Virus record (IMG/VR): IMGVR_UViG_3300048121_000571
Location: 1 to 33,515 of that record
DNA: 33,515 nt
Strand: one strand, 5' to 3'
Source: a virus
Below the pieces are notes generated by a model. That model ran no database searches and was not told the DNA's origin. It worked only from the letters and a program-made list of their open reading frames with translations. Below, piece after piece: positions 13,504-20,744 of this stretch; position 1 is the first letter of the stretch; each line of letters starts with the position of its first letter. Both the position numbers and the translations under genes were made by a program.

Positions 13504-13804
13504 AGATAACGATACATTAGTTTGCATCACATATTCTCAAATGGATAAAATTTACATTGAGTTGCTGCAAAAAGATAGTTTAATGGCTCAATCTCAAATT
13601 AGCCGTTCTAAAGAGTTTAAATATATCGAGTTAATAGATAGCACCAAAAAGGATATAAGTACGCTTAAAACGCATATAAATGCCCTTGAGAGCGATTATT
13701 ATGAGTTATTGCAAGTTACTGAAAAGAAACAAGAGAAAATTATACGCAATAGAAAGATAGGACTGGTTATGCTTGGAATAATAGTTTTACAAGCGTTATT
13801 ATGA
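13424..13804 (+). CDS. Signal-peptide/coiled-coil/TM protein, u-spanin-like topology
   Basis: This 126-aa protein has an N-terminal signal peptide (MKQRFITTIFCLVLSVLSYSQ is the first 21 residues; cleavage after SYSQ is plausible; no lipobox), a coiled-coil middle (about 75-110) and a C-terminal membrane segment (KIGLVMLGIIVLQALL, 111-126). A protein anchored at its C-terminus and spanning the periplasm resembles a unimolecular spanin, although the lipid attachment is missing. It starts within the previous gene in another frame. The alternatives are an unrelated membrane protein or part of a two-gene spanin. Confidence 0.55.
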   Translation: MKQRFITTIFCLVLSVLSYSQIELINKDNDTLVCITYSQMDKIYIELLQKDSLMAQSQISRSKEFKYIELIDSTKKDISTLKTHINALESDYYELLQVTEKKQEKIIRNRKIGLVMLGIIVLQALL

Positions 13805-14190
13805 GCTTGATTAGAAACAGCAAACAGGTAAAACAATCAATAGATTTTAGTGGTATTGAGAACGGTAAAATACACCCATCTGATATAGATGCAGTTTTAG
13901 AGTTTGATAATGAGGTATTAATACTTATAGAAGTAAAAAGGCAAGGTAATATAATACCAACTGGACAGAGATTACTTCTGGAGCGTATATGCGATTCGTG
14001 GCATACAAAAAAAAGTATAGTTTTAAAGGTAACTCATAATTTTAATAACGACGATTTAGATATACCATTAAGATTATGCACCCTAGAAAAATATTACTAT
14101 AATAAAAAATGGGCTTATAAAGAAAAACCTCTAAAAGATGTGCTAATTGATATTGGTAAAAATTGGAATATAAAAAAAATGATATTATAG
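13801..14190 (+). CDS. PD-(D/E)XK nuclease-like protein (rightward)
   Basis: This 129-aa protein has the core of a PD-(D/E)XK nuclease: SDIDAVLEF with Asp30 and LILIEVKRQG with Glu44/Lys46. A second part has LPQ-like and GQRLLLERICDSW segments. It is likely a small resolvase or endonuclease. The start overlaps the previous stop by four bases. Its end overlaps the end of the leftward nuclease gene by six bases (tail-to-tail), and no terminator is visible between the two units. Confidence 0.7.
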   Translation: MSLIRNSKQVKQSIDFSGIENGKIHPSDIDAVLEFDNEVLILIEVKRQGNIIPTGQRLLLERICDSWHTKKSIVLKVTHNFNNDDLDIPLRLCTLEKYYYNKKWAYKEKPLKDVLIDIGKNWNIKKMIL

Positions 14191-14580
14191 CTCTAATTTA
14201 ATACCCTCTTCAATATCTAAAAAGGCTACTTTCTTTAGTACGCTTTTATTGTTGGCAAATTGAGTTGTGGCTCTTAAGGTTTTAAATATCCATTCTGGCT
14301 CAATGTCCAATAAATCAAACGAATATACACCCTCTGGTGTAGAATTAATGTAAATGGGTCTATCTAAGTGTTTGCCAGACTCAAATATCATAGCATCATA
14401 TTTGCTTTTCTCTAGCAATAAACTATCATAATGCTTCCGTCTGCATTTAAGCTCAATACGGTGTTTAAATTTAGGAGAATAGCAATCCCAACGGCTCATC
14501 TGATTTTTTGACTTTACTAAATCAAAATAAACAAATTCTTTGAGCCAATTAAATAGGTCAGCTTCCTCCCAGTTGTACAT
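14185..14580 (-). CDS. PD-(D/E)XK endonuclease-like protein (leftward)
   Basis: This 131-aa protein carries RWDCYSPKFKHRIELKCR: Asp32, Glu43 and Lys45 fit the PD-(D/E)XK metal site, and DSLLLEKSKYDAMI follows as in phage endonuclease VII-independent resolvase-like proteins. It is the last gene of the late leftward unit. It starts within the last bases of the endolysin gene (overlap of one base at 14580), so it is expressed late, perhaps for DNA processing during packaging. It is unrelated in sequence to the rightward nuclease apart from the fold. Confidence 0.7.
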   Translation of the reverse strand: MYNWEEADLFNWLKEFVYFDLVKSKNQMSRWDCYSPKFKHRIELKCRRKHYDSLLLEKSKYDAMIFESGKHLDRPIYINSTPEGVYSFDLLDIEPEWIFKTLRATTQFANNKSVLKKVAFLDIEEGIKLEL

Positions 14581-14984
14581 TACCAGTTTCTATATTTACC
14601 AATATCGTAGTGCGTAAAAGTAGCATATCTACCTAATCCACCTTGCTTTATCTTTTCGTCTTTTTGTAGTTGCTCTATTGCGTCTTGTAAGATACTTTGC
14701 GTTACGCTCATTCTAATATCAGCAGCACTTGCAGTCAAATGTTGGCTTTTAGCAGCCCCACCTACTTTTTTATTGTATTCTGACGTTCTATACCCACTAT
14801 TTATTCTCATTGGGTATAAGCCTCCGAAATGCTCTCTAATAACTTCTAGGTTATCCATAAGCTCTTGAACGTTGTCGTAAAATTCCTCTGGTACTGGTGT
14901 TCCATCATTGCAATGAAACTCCTCTAATTTAAAATGCTTAGAGCTTGGAATTTTTACGCTTTTAGACTTCTTACTTTTTTTCAT
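14580..14984 (-). CDS. Peptidase M15A-like endolysin
   Basis: This 134-aa enzyme should cleave peptide cross-links of the host wall at the end of infection. The M15 pattern is clear: FKLEEFHCNDG near the N-terminus, RINSGYRTSEYNKKVGG (60-76), SQHLTASAADI (80-90) with His82 and Asp89 as zinc ligands, and FTHYDIG with His125. The usual Gly after SxHL is replaced (TAS), but the ligands are kept. The lysine-rich N-terminus lacks a signal peptide, so it needs the holin encoded upstream. Its start is overlapped by the end of the TTG-start gene. Confidence 0.9.
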   Translation of the reverse strand: MKKSKKSKSVKIPSSKHFKLEEFHCNDGTPVPEEFYDNVQELMDNLEVIREHFGGLYPMRINSGYRTSEYNKKVGGAAKSQHLTASAADIRMSVTQSILQDAIEQLQKDEKIKQGGLGRYATFTHYDIGKYRNW

Positions 14985-15123
14985 AATTTATAGTAATTGT
15001 GAATATGAACATATACAAAGTTATAGAATTATAGCTGAATTCCTCATCAGCACCCACATACTCCCATCCTAAAGCGAATCTATCGTGTGGATAATGTCCT
15101 ACAATGTATATTTCGTAATTCAA
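14971..15123 (-). CDS. Small TTG-start gene between holin and endolysin, 50 aa
   Basis: A 50-codon frame begins with TTG at 15123, directly after the holin stop (TAA TTG), and ends 14 bases inside the endolysin gene. The product has NYEIYIVGHYPHDRFALGWE and TLYMFIFTITINYEKK. It fills an otherwise empty 139-base gap, is coupled on both sides, and looks like the small proteins found beside phage lysis genes in Bacteroidota. No ATG start is available. Its function is unknown; the hydrophobic end is more like a beta structure than a membrane helix. Confidence 0.6.
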   Translation of the reverse strand: MNYEIYIVGHYPHDRFALGWEYVGADEEFSYNSITLYMFIFTITINYEKK

Positions 15124-15543
15124 TTATAGTTGTTTTTTAACGTCTTTTAGATTGTTGATAATTTCAAGCAGCTTTGCGATTAGTGAATATCCCTTAACTG
15201 CCTCAAAACTCTCATCTATACTCTTTGCCTCGTTTATTATTAGCGTCAAGGCAATAACCTTTGTAGCCATAAACTCTACATCAACAACATTAGAAACAAG
15301 TGAGTTAATTATAAAGACATCTGAGCCGTAAACCATCATTACTGTACCAACATACGACAATAACTTTGGTACTAATCCAGACCTAAACGCCTTACTTGAT
15401 AATTTCTCACCTAATTTCTTAGCTTTCCATATACCAAAAGCAGTATCTATCATTGTAGATAAAGCTACGATTACGATAATGCCCTTTATTGGAGCAAAGA
15501 ATAATAGCAAAGAATAAAATATACTACTCAGCCAAATCTTCAT
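15124..15543 (-). CDS. Holin, phage_holin_4 type
   Basis: This 139-aa membrane protein has hydrophobic segments at about 5-24 (LSSIFYSLLLFFAPIKGIIV), 21-37, 61-84 and 88-104, with basic linkers (WKAKKLGEKLSSKAFRSG). It resembles the toxin-secretion/phage-lysis holin family (PF05105-like): IVIVALSTMIDTAFGIWKAKK near the N-terminus is typical. It would permeabilise the inner membrane and release the M15 endolysin. The gene overlaps the end of the 121-aa gene by 20 bases. Confidence 0.82.
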   Translation of the reverse strand: MKIWLSSIFYSLLLFFAPIKGIIVIVALSTMIDTAFGIWKAKKLGEKLSSKAFRSGLVPKLLSYVGTVMMVYGSDVFIINSLVSNVVDVEFMATKVIALTLIINEAKSIDESFEAVKGYSLIAKLLEIINNLKDVKKQL

Positions 15544-15889
15544 CGCTCTCAGGTATTATGCAGTATTCGCTCTCAGGGTATTTAATGCAGTAAGCCTTTA
15601 GATACAAGCCACTATCACCAGCGAAAGTATGCACACCAGTAGGGTCAGGATAAACCTCATATTTCTCTAAACTTTCAACTTCGTCATTTAATAACATATC
15701 CACGCTATATTTAGGCGATAGGTCAGTACATTCGCCTTCCTCATCAAATGCTTTGCAAATGTGTCCTATCTCAACGATTGCATTGATTGCTGGTATCAAA
15801 GTTTCATTACCTTCCTCATCTTCACTGTATAGGGTTGGTCTAATGGTTTCCCATTGCTTGTCTGTAAATTCGTATTTTTTAAAAATCAT
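15524..15889 (-). CDS. Hypothetical acidic protein between fibre and holin
   Basis: This 121-aa, Glu/Asp-rich protein begins MIFKKYEFTDKQWETIRPTL and has VEIGHICKAFDEEGECTDLS in the middle. It lies after the fibre genes and overlaps the holin gene by 20 bases. Similar small proteins are often found at this place in Bacteroidota phage genomes, possibly as fibre chaperones, but there is no direct evidence. A TTACTCTTAT direct repeat (15891-15900 and 15921-15930) sits just upstream. Confidence 0.68.
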   Translation of the reverse strand: MIFKKYEFTDKQWETIRPTLYSEDEEGNETLIPAINAIVEIGHICKAFDEEGECTDLSPKYSVDMLLNDEVESLEKYEVYPDPTGVHTFAGDSGLYLKAYCIKYPESEYCIIPESDEDLAE

Positions 15890-15926
15890 ATTACTCTTAT
15901 TCTTTTTATAGGTGTAATTGTTACTC

Positions 15927-17645
15927 TTATATTGTTGTTAATGTTGCTAATTCGCTATTTGATAATCTTGTGTTGTAAATTTGGGCTTGATTTACACTCT
16001 CTTTTACAACCATATTTGCAGACGTTACGCTATCTCCCAAAGATACACTATCAAGCGAAGGGATAGTTCCGCTTGTACTTACTGATTTTTGGATTCCGTT
16101 CGCATAAAAAGCAAAGTCATTTTCTTTGTAAGCCAAAGCTAACTTGTACCTTGTTCCAACAACACCACTAAAGCTGCTATCAAATTGATTTGTCGTGTCG
16201 TTAACATAAGCTCTAATATCTCCGTTTGTCATTCCAACAAATACCCAATTGTTAACGCTATTATTTCCATATAATTGAAACCTAAAATCTAAAGTTCCAT
16301 CTACTGAATCCAAAACAAAATCTAAAAACATTGTCCCCTCTGTTTGTCCTATTCTATCCGCAACGTTTGTTAATTCACACGCATCCGCATTTCTTGTGAC
16401 GGATGAGCCTGATGTATTTATTATCGAGGTGGGGTAGCTGCCTTGTTCAAACATAGCACCCCAGATGTAAATACCACTTGTTCCATCTCCATTGTAGGTG
16501 TAATTATCTGATGTAGTAGTAAATCCATCTGCAATAGGTTGAATGTTTGGTGCAACTGATGATGTTGCTGTAAAAACTGCATTAATTTTATACCATCCGT
16601 TACTAAAATCTTTAATAGAAAGACTTATAAATCCTTGCTGACTAACAACAGAACCATTTAAAAGATTAATGACAGCCATAGGTTGAGTACTATATCCACT
16701 ACCCCCAATTCGTATTGCTGTCTTTGTATATTCTTTGGCTTTAGCAAAGAATGAATAACAATAAGATGTGCCAGACGATGTTGATGATGAAAGTGAAACA
16801 AATGCAGAGTGTGAGCTATTTGTTGCGGTAGCAATTATCTTATCAGCATTTAAACTACCATCTGGGGATATAGCATTATTACTTACTATACTTGAATTTT
16901 GTTTAGTCCAATACGATTGGCTAAAATCCTCGCTATAGGTAATTAAATTCGTTCTCTGAGGCTCCAAAATTAGTGAGCCATTGGAGTTGTTAAGGTAGTC
17001 AACGCGTGGCATATTTAACCTCGTTGTGGTTGGAAAATATGTCTTTGCGGATGTGCCTTTGACTGCTTGAAATCCCCAAAGATAAATAGTTGCAGTATTT
17101 GGTACACCAGAAATACCATAACCATCTCTCAACCCAACTTGAACACCATTACCAGTGTCAGTTTTATCTATTCTTTGCCATTCAGTAGTAACATCTACAA
17201 GTTGCCAATTTGTTGAATTTCTAAAAACTATCTTTTGAGGACTATCTGCTTTTATATAAAAACTTGCGGTATTTGTTTGAGTTGTAAAACTACTTGATGC
17301 AATTACACTTAAATCAGAAGTTGAAACCCCAGTGCCTTTATTAAATACTATTTTATCTGCATTTTGAGTACCATCTGGAGATATTGCAGAATTAGAAGTA
17401 ATAATTGGTGCTGAACCAGTTCCACCACTTTGCGTTACCCATTCACTAAAATCCTCTGAATAAGTCAAAAGGTTGTACGGCATCTCTTGAATATAGCCGT
17501 CTGAATCTGTATATGTTCCTGTTGTGCTTCTTGAGAATGTAAATTCTTGCTTGTAGAATCGTTCACCCTCTTTGTAGTATCCGAGTAGGTTGTCTGTCTT
17601 TCCAGCCCAGTTGCCGCCTCCTAATTGTATTGTTGGTTCTGCCAT
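15927..17645 (-). CDS. Tail fibre / receptor-binding protein with two lectin-like modules and LamG
   Basis: This 572-aa protein has a short N-terminus with EFTFSRSTTGTYTDSDG, then two copies of a carbohydrate-binding-like beta module: first NLLTYSEDF...ISPDGTQNADK (about 57-210), second LEPQRTNLITYSEDF...ISPDGSLNADKI (about 228-415). A LamG/concanavalin-like domain ends it (about 430-570; FYANGIQKSV, QAQIYNTRLSNSELATL). The neighbouring 555-aa gene is a related protein with one module. Such fibres mediate host binding. It begins one base after the 555-aa gene's stop, so the two are expressed together. Confidence 0.78.
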   Translation of the reverse strand: MAEPTIQLGGGNWAGKTDNLLGYYKEGERFYKQEFTFSRSTTGTYTDSDGYIQEMPYNLLTYSEDFSEWVTQSGGTGSAPIITSNSAISPDGTQNADKIVFNKGTGVSTSDLSVIASSSFTTQTNTASFYIKADSPQKIVFRNSTNWQLVDVTTEWQRIDKTDTGNGVQVGLRDGYGISGVPNTATIYLWGFQAVKGTSAKTYFPTTTRLNMPRVDYLNNSNGSLILEPQRTNLITYSEDFSQSYWTKQNSSIVSNNAISPDGSLNADKIIATATNSSHSAFVSLSSSTSSGTSYCYSFFAKAKEYTKTAIRIGGSGYSTQPMAVINLLNGSVVSQQGFISLSIKDFSNGWYKINAVFTATSSVAPNIQPIADGFTTTSDNYTYNGDGTSGIYIWGAMFEQGSYPTSIINTSGSSVTRNADACELTNVADRIGQTEGTMFLDFVLDSVDGTLDFRFQLYGNNSVNNWVFVGMTNGDIRAYVNDTTNQFDSSFSGVVGTRYKLALAYKENDFAFYANGIQKSVSTSGTIPSLDSVSLGDSVTSANMVVKESVNQAQIYNTRLSNSELATLTTI

Positions 17646-17647
17646 AA

Positions 17648-19315
17648 TTATAATATTGTATATCCGTAGAATGTTGCTAAATTATTAAAACTCAAGTTTA
17701 CCTGACCAGTCAAATCCGATAGTTCCTCATCACTTAAAGCCTCGTTAAAGACCATTAGTTGTTTTGTTTTGCCGTAGAAGTTCTCAAATCCGTCACCTCT
17801 TGAAAAAGATAAGGTATCAATAGTATCTGCTGGAAGCATTGTTGTATTAGTGTCCGAATCAATTAAATTGCCATCAACATACATTTTAAAATCACCACTT
17901 TTCCATTTAAATGCTACTTTCGAATAATTGGTTATATTAGTTAAACTTGCAACAAAGCTAACCACTGTACTTCCACTTACTCTATAATTTACTGCAATGT
18001 CATTTGATTGAGACCAATAAAATAAATGAATTCTATTAGTATTTGTGCCATCTGATAAACTTATAATTCTTGTAGTTAAGTCATCATTCAACGCTGCTCC
18101 CTCAAAAAATAACACCCCTGATTCTGAATTAAACGTCGCAGAAGTCCCAGCATTGGTGCAGACATCTGCTGAACGTGTCGTTTGTGAGCCACTATTAGAA
18201 GGGATGTAGCTTATTGCGTAGCTTCCGAGTTCTGCTTGAGCTCCCCATAGATAAAGCCCACTCGTTCCGTCACCTTGATATGAAGCCGACCTTGAAGCAG
18301 TAGTTGAGTTTTGCAAAGTAAATAATGGTGTCCCTGTTGCTGACGAAGTAGCTGTAAATGTTATTTGACACCTAAACCAGTCATTTCCGTAATCATCAAT
18401 TTTAGTGGTAACGTTACCACTACTTGCAGAAACAAGACCATTATCTAAATCATAATTTGCGTGGGATGATGGTAAAAAATTTGTGCTTAAATTAATTTGT
18501 AAAACACTTCTTTCTTTCTTTTTTGCAAAAACACTAATAGTATATGAGTTACCACTTGTGACTGTAATTGCATCACCTATCCAATGCAAAGCGTTTGCGT
18601 CAGATTCTTTGATTAAGTCTGCATTTGTAGTTCCATCTGGGCTTGTGGCAACATCTGCTTGTACACTTACTTCAGGTTTTGTCCAAGCCACATTGTCAAA
18701 AGATTCTGAATAGATAACCAAATTGGTTCTCTGTGGTTCAAGTAATAAACTCGCACAACTTCCATCGCTATAATCCAAGCGAGGTACATTGTTTTCGATT
18801 ACTTCTTTGACTGATACGTTGTCGACTGCACCATTAAAAGCTTGTGATATAATATAAAAACTTGTGCTTGGTGTTGCGGTTTGATAAAACGTATAAGTAC
18901 CATTAGCGTTCATCTCGCCTCTTGGACTTGCACCTGCTGATACTTCAACAGTACCGCTTACATATTCCGAAACAGTAATTGTTATTTTGTAAATTTTTCC
19001 TACTGTTAAAATACCGCTTTGAGTTAGGTTATTACTACCACTAACGCCACTTGCTCTCGCTTTTCCCCCACTAATTGTCCAACCACTTCCTTTACTCCAA
19101 TCACTATCCGTATCAAAATCCCCATTTGTTACTTCCTCTGTTGTGCTAACTACTGAAGCAGTCTCAATCAACCCCTCACTATTTACCCTCGTTCCGCTTG
19201 ATGAACGAGCAAAGGTGAAATCACCAGTTCCGTTGGTCGGCTCTATTGAGTATAGCTTTGTTGATTTATACCCACTTGGTATCTGTATTAAACTTGCTTT
19301 ATCTATCGTACTCAT
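17648..19315 (-). CDS. Tail fibre / receptor-binding protein with lectin-like module and LamG
   Basis: This 555-aa protein begins with TKLYSIEPTNGTGDFTFARS, followed by a jelly-roll-like segment (about 62-170), a LEPQRTNLVIYSESF...TSPDGTTNADLI module (about 195-375) and a C-terminal LamG-like domain (about 395-535; FKMYVDGNLIDSD, LMVFNEALSDEEL). It is a paralogue of the next gene. These modules match those in phage fibre and head-spike proteins that bind sugars on the cell surface. The start overlaps the stop of the 50-aa gene (ATGA type). Confidence 0.78.
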   Translation of the reverse strand: MSTIDKASLIQIPSGYKSTKLYSIEPTNGTGDFTFARSSSGTRVNSEGLIETASVVSTTEEVTNGDFDTDSDWSKGSGWTISGGKARASGVSGSNNLTQSGILTVGKIYKITITVSEYVSGTVEVSAGASPRGEMNANGTYTFYQTATPSTSFYIISQAFNGAVDNVSVKEVIENNVPRLDYSDGSCASLLLEPQRTNLVIYSESFDNVAWTKPEVSVQADVATSPDGTTNADLIKESDANALHWIGDAITVTSGNSYTISVFAKKKERSVLQINLSTNFLPSSHANYDLDNGLVSASSGNVTTKIDDYGNDWFRCQITFTATSSATGTPLFTLQNSTTASRSASYQGDGTSGLYLWGAQAELGSYAISYIPSNSGSQTTRSADVCTNAGTSATFNSESGVLFFEGAALNDDLTTRIISLSDGTNTNRIHLFYWSQSNDIAVNYRVSGSTVVSFVASLTNITNYSKVAFKWKSGDFKMYVDGNLIDSDTNTTMLPADTIDTLSFSRGDGFENFYGKTKQLMVFNEALSDEELSDLTGQVNLSFNNLATFYGYTIL

Positions 19316-19464
19316 ATTAATTTATTTAAATCTCTAATTACGCAGCTTCTATTTTCTACGACTCCTCCGTCAGCTTCTACCCTTTCTTTATAGTCATCGA
19401 ATATCAGTTGCCCCTCAGATATTCTCTTGGCTTTACTTGGGTAGTGATATCCGTAACTATACAT
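19312..19464 (-). CDS. Small 50-aa virion-region protein with RVEADGG motif
   Basis: This short gene fills the gap between the 19466 stop and the fibre gene, ending in an ATGA overlap with the fibre start. The product opens MYSYGYHYPSKAKRI and contains FDDYKERVEADGGVVENRSC followed by VIRDLNKL. The RVEADGG...C pattern recurs in small proteins of Bacteroidota phages next to fibre genes. Tight packing on both sides supports it. Function unknown; a connector or fibre-attachment role is possible. Confidence 0.72.
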   Translation of the reverse strand: MYSYGYHYPSKAKRISEGQLIFDDYKERVEADGGVVENRSCVIRDLNKLI

Positions 19465-19465
19465 A

Positions 19466-19738
19466 TTATCCGAATATTGCTAAAACACTTCCAGACGATA
19501 CGTTTACTCTCTTCATCATTCCGCCATTTTTAGCAGAAATAATCATTCCAGTAGATAGCGTTACGCCACCTAAAGCACTTTCGGTTAATACGTTGTTATC
19601 GCTTTGGTCGGTTAGATTTGCGAAGGTAGCGTCTGCGTTTACTACGAGATAAGCTACTTTGTCTGAGGCAGTAAAGGTAACGTCTCCAGTTACGCATTTC
19701 TGTCCATTTCTTGATAAGGTTAATTCAGTTGTTGTCAT
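19466..19738 (-). CDS. Small beta-rich structural protein
   Basis: The chosen start is ATG at 19738 (MTTTELTLSRNGQKCVTGD), seven bases after the upstream stop and with an A-rich leader; an in-frame ATG at 19777 would give 103 aa and overlap the upstream gene by 32 bases. The 90-aa product is Ser/Thr/Val/Gly-rich with no charged helices (VAYLVVNADATFANL; GMMKRVNVSSGSVLAIFG), typical of a capsid decoration or small tail protein. No catalytic motif is seen. Confidence 0.62.
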   Translation of the reverse strand: MTTTELTLSRNGQKCVTGDVTFTASDKVAYLVVNADATFANLTDQSDNNVLTESALGGVTLSTGMIISAKNGGMMKRVNVSSGSVLAIFG

Positions 19739-19745
19739 TTTTTTA

Positions 19746-20216
19746 TTAAGTTGGTATTTTACATCTTGCGTAGCCATAAGCCGAGCTTAGCGACATACTT
19801 ATCGCTGCTCCACTATAAAGACTATCGAATCTTTCGGTAAATGGTTGTATGCTCCAAGTTTTATTCAAAACTAAAGCTAAATCTTTGTCGGCGTAAGTTG
19901 CCTTGTTATAATTCTCAAATATGCTCATAATATCCAGAGCGATTAAGCAGCACTCATTTTGTACGCTTACCTCGTTTGACTCTGTGTTAATCTCCGTTAC
20001 ATTATCGCATAAAAATATATCAAGCGAGTAATCTATTCCGTTAAACCCATTAGGAGTGATATTGACAATATCGTATATAAGGTAGCTTCCAGTAACATCT
20101 TTTGTTAAATCTACGTCCCAAATATTACCTTTTAGGATTGTGTTTATTTGTGGATGTTCTGACTTTATGCCCTCCATTATTGTCCTTATGTTCTTTATGG
20201 TTAAACTTTTCGACAT
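19746..20216 (-). CDS. Head-tail joining / tail terminator-like protein
   Basis: This 156-aa protein begins MSKSLTIKNIRTIMEGIKSE and has a beta-rich middle (GSYLIYDIVNITPNG, YSLDIFLCDNV) and an end WSIQPFTERFDSLYSGAAIS. Its size, position two genes after the portal and fold pattern fit tail-terminator or neck proteins. The evidence is from context; no diagnostic motif is visible. It starts 24 bases after the adaptor-like gene's stop. Confidence 0.5.
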   Translation of the reverse strand: MSKSLTIKNIRTIMEGIKSEHPQINTILKGNIWDVDLTKDVTGSYLIYDIVNITPNGFNGIDYSLDIFLCDNVTEINTESNEVSVQNECCLIALDIMSIFENYNKATYADKDLALVLNKTWSIQPFTERFDSLYSGAAISMSLSSAYGYARCKIPT

Positions 20217-20240
20217 ATTTCTGTAATTTCTCTTCCTTTC

Positions 20241-20744
20241 TTATAATATAAATTGACTTCGCCATTTAGTGTCGTGTTCTGGGTGTACCACATCTAATCC
20301 ATCTGGTGGGGTTTTATAGAGTGGGTAATCATTCTCATTCTCTTTCAAATATAACTGCAATTTTCTACGATAAAAATCAGCGTTATCCTTATATATGTTT
20401 TTAGCCACTACAAGCTCACCCTCGCTTAGTGGTGTAAAGTTATCCCCAGACTTTGTACCAGCACCTTTATTTCTCAATTTATAAGTACCGATACGAGTAT
20501 ATTTATGGCAAACCTCCCATTTTAAAGCATCTCTCATATACTCTTTAATTAATGTTTCATTTAGAGAAGTTACAGTACCATTTTTTATTTGCGTTTGTAT
20601 CTCATCAAATAAAGCACTACCCACAATAGGGCGAATAAAGGTATTTTGAATGCTATCAATTAACGGCTTTAAGTAGCCATCGTCTACATTGTAATGTAGT
20701 ACCGTATTTTCTTTTATAAATGCTGGGCTTACTATTAATATCAT
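20241..20744 (-). CDS. Head-tail adaptor-like protein (gp6-like)
   Basis: This 167-aa helical protein contains LKPLIDSIQNTFIRPIVGSAL (about 25-46), which is the pattern of phage head-completion adaptors that sit under the portal (DUF6712/gp6-type). The rest has a helix with EYMRDALKWEVCHKYTR and a C-terminal HPEHDTKWRSQFIL. It directly follows the portal gene with a 4-base overlap, which agrees with a portal-adaptor pair. Confidence 0.62.
   Translation of the reverse strand: MILIVSPAFIKENTVLHYNVDDGYLKPLIDSIQNTFIRPIVGSALFDEIQTQIKNGTVTSLNETLIKEYMRDALKWEVCHKYTRIGTYKLRNKGAGTKSGDNFTPLSEGELVVAKNIYKDNADFYRRKLQLYLKENENDYPLYKTPPDGLDVVHPEHDTKWRSQFIL

Noticed and set aside
15891-15930. TTACTCTTAT direct repeat before the 121-aa gene
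   Set aside because: Two 10-base copies in AT-rich sequence may be chance; no promoter pattern or other copies were seen.
15927-19315. Diversity-generating retroelement target in the fibre genes
   Set aside because: No reverse transcriptase gene or template/variable repeat pair is visible; the similarity is protein-module duplication.
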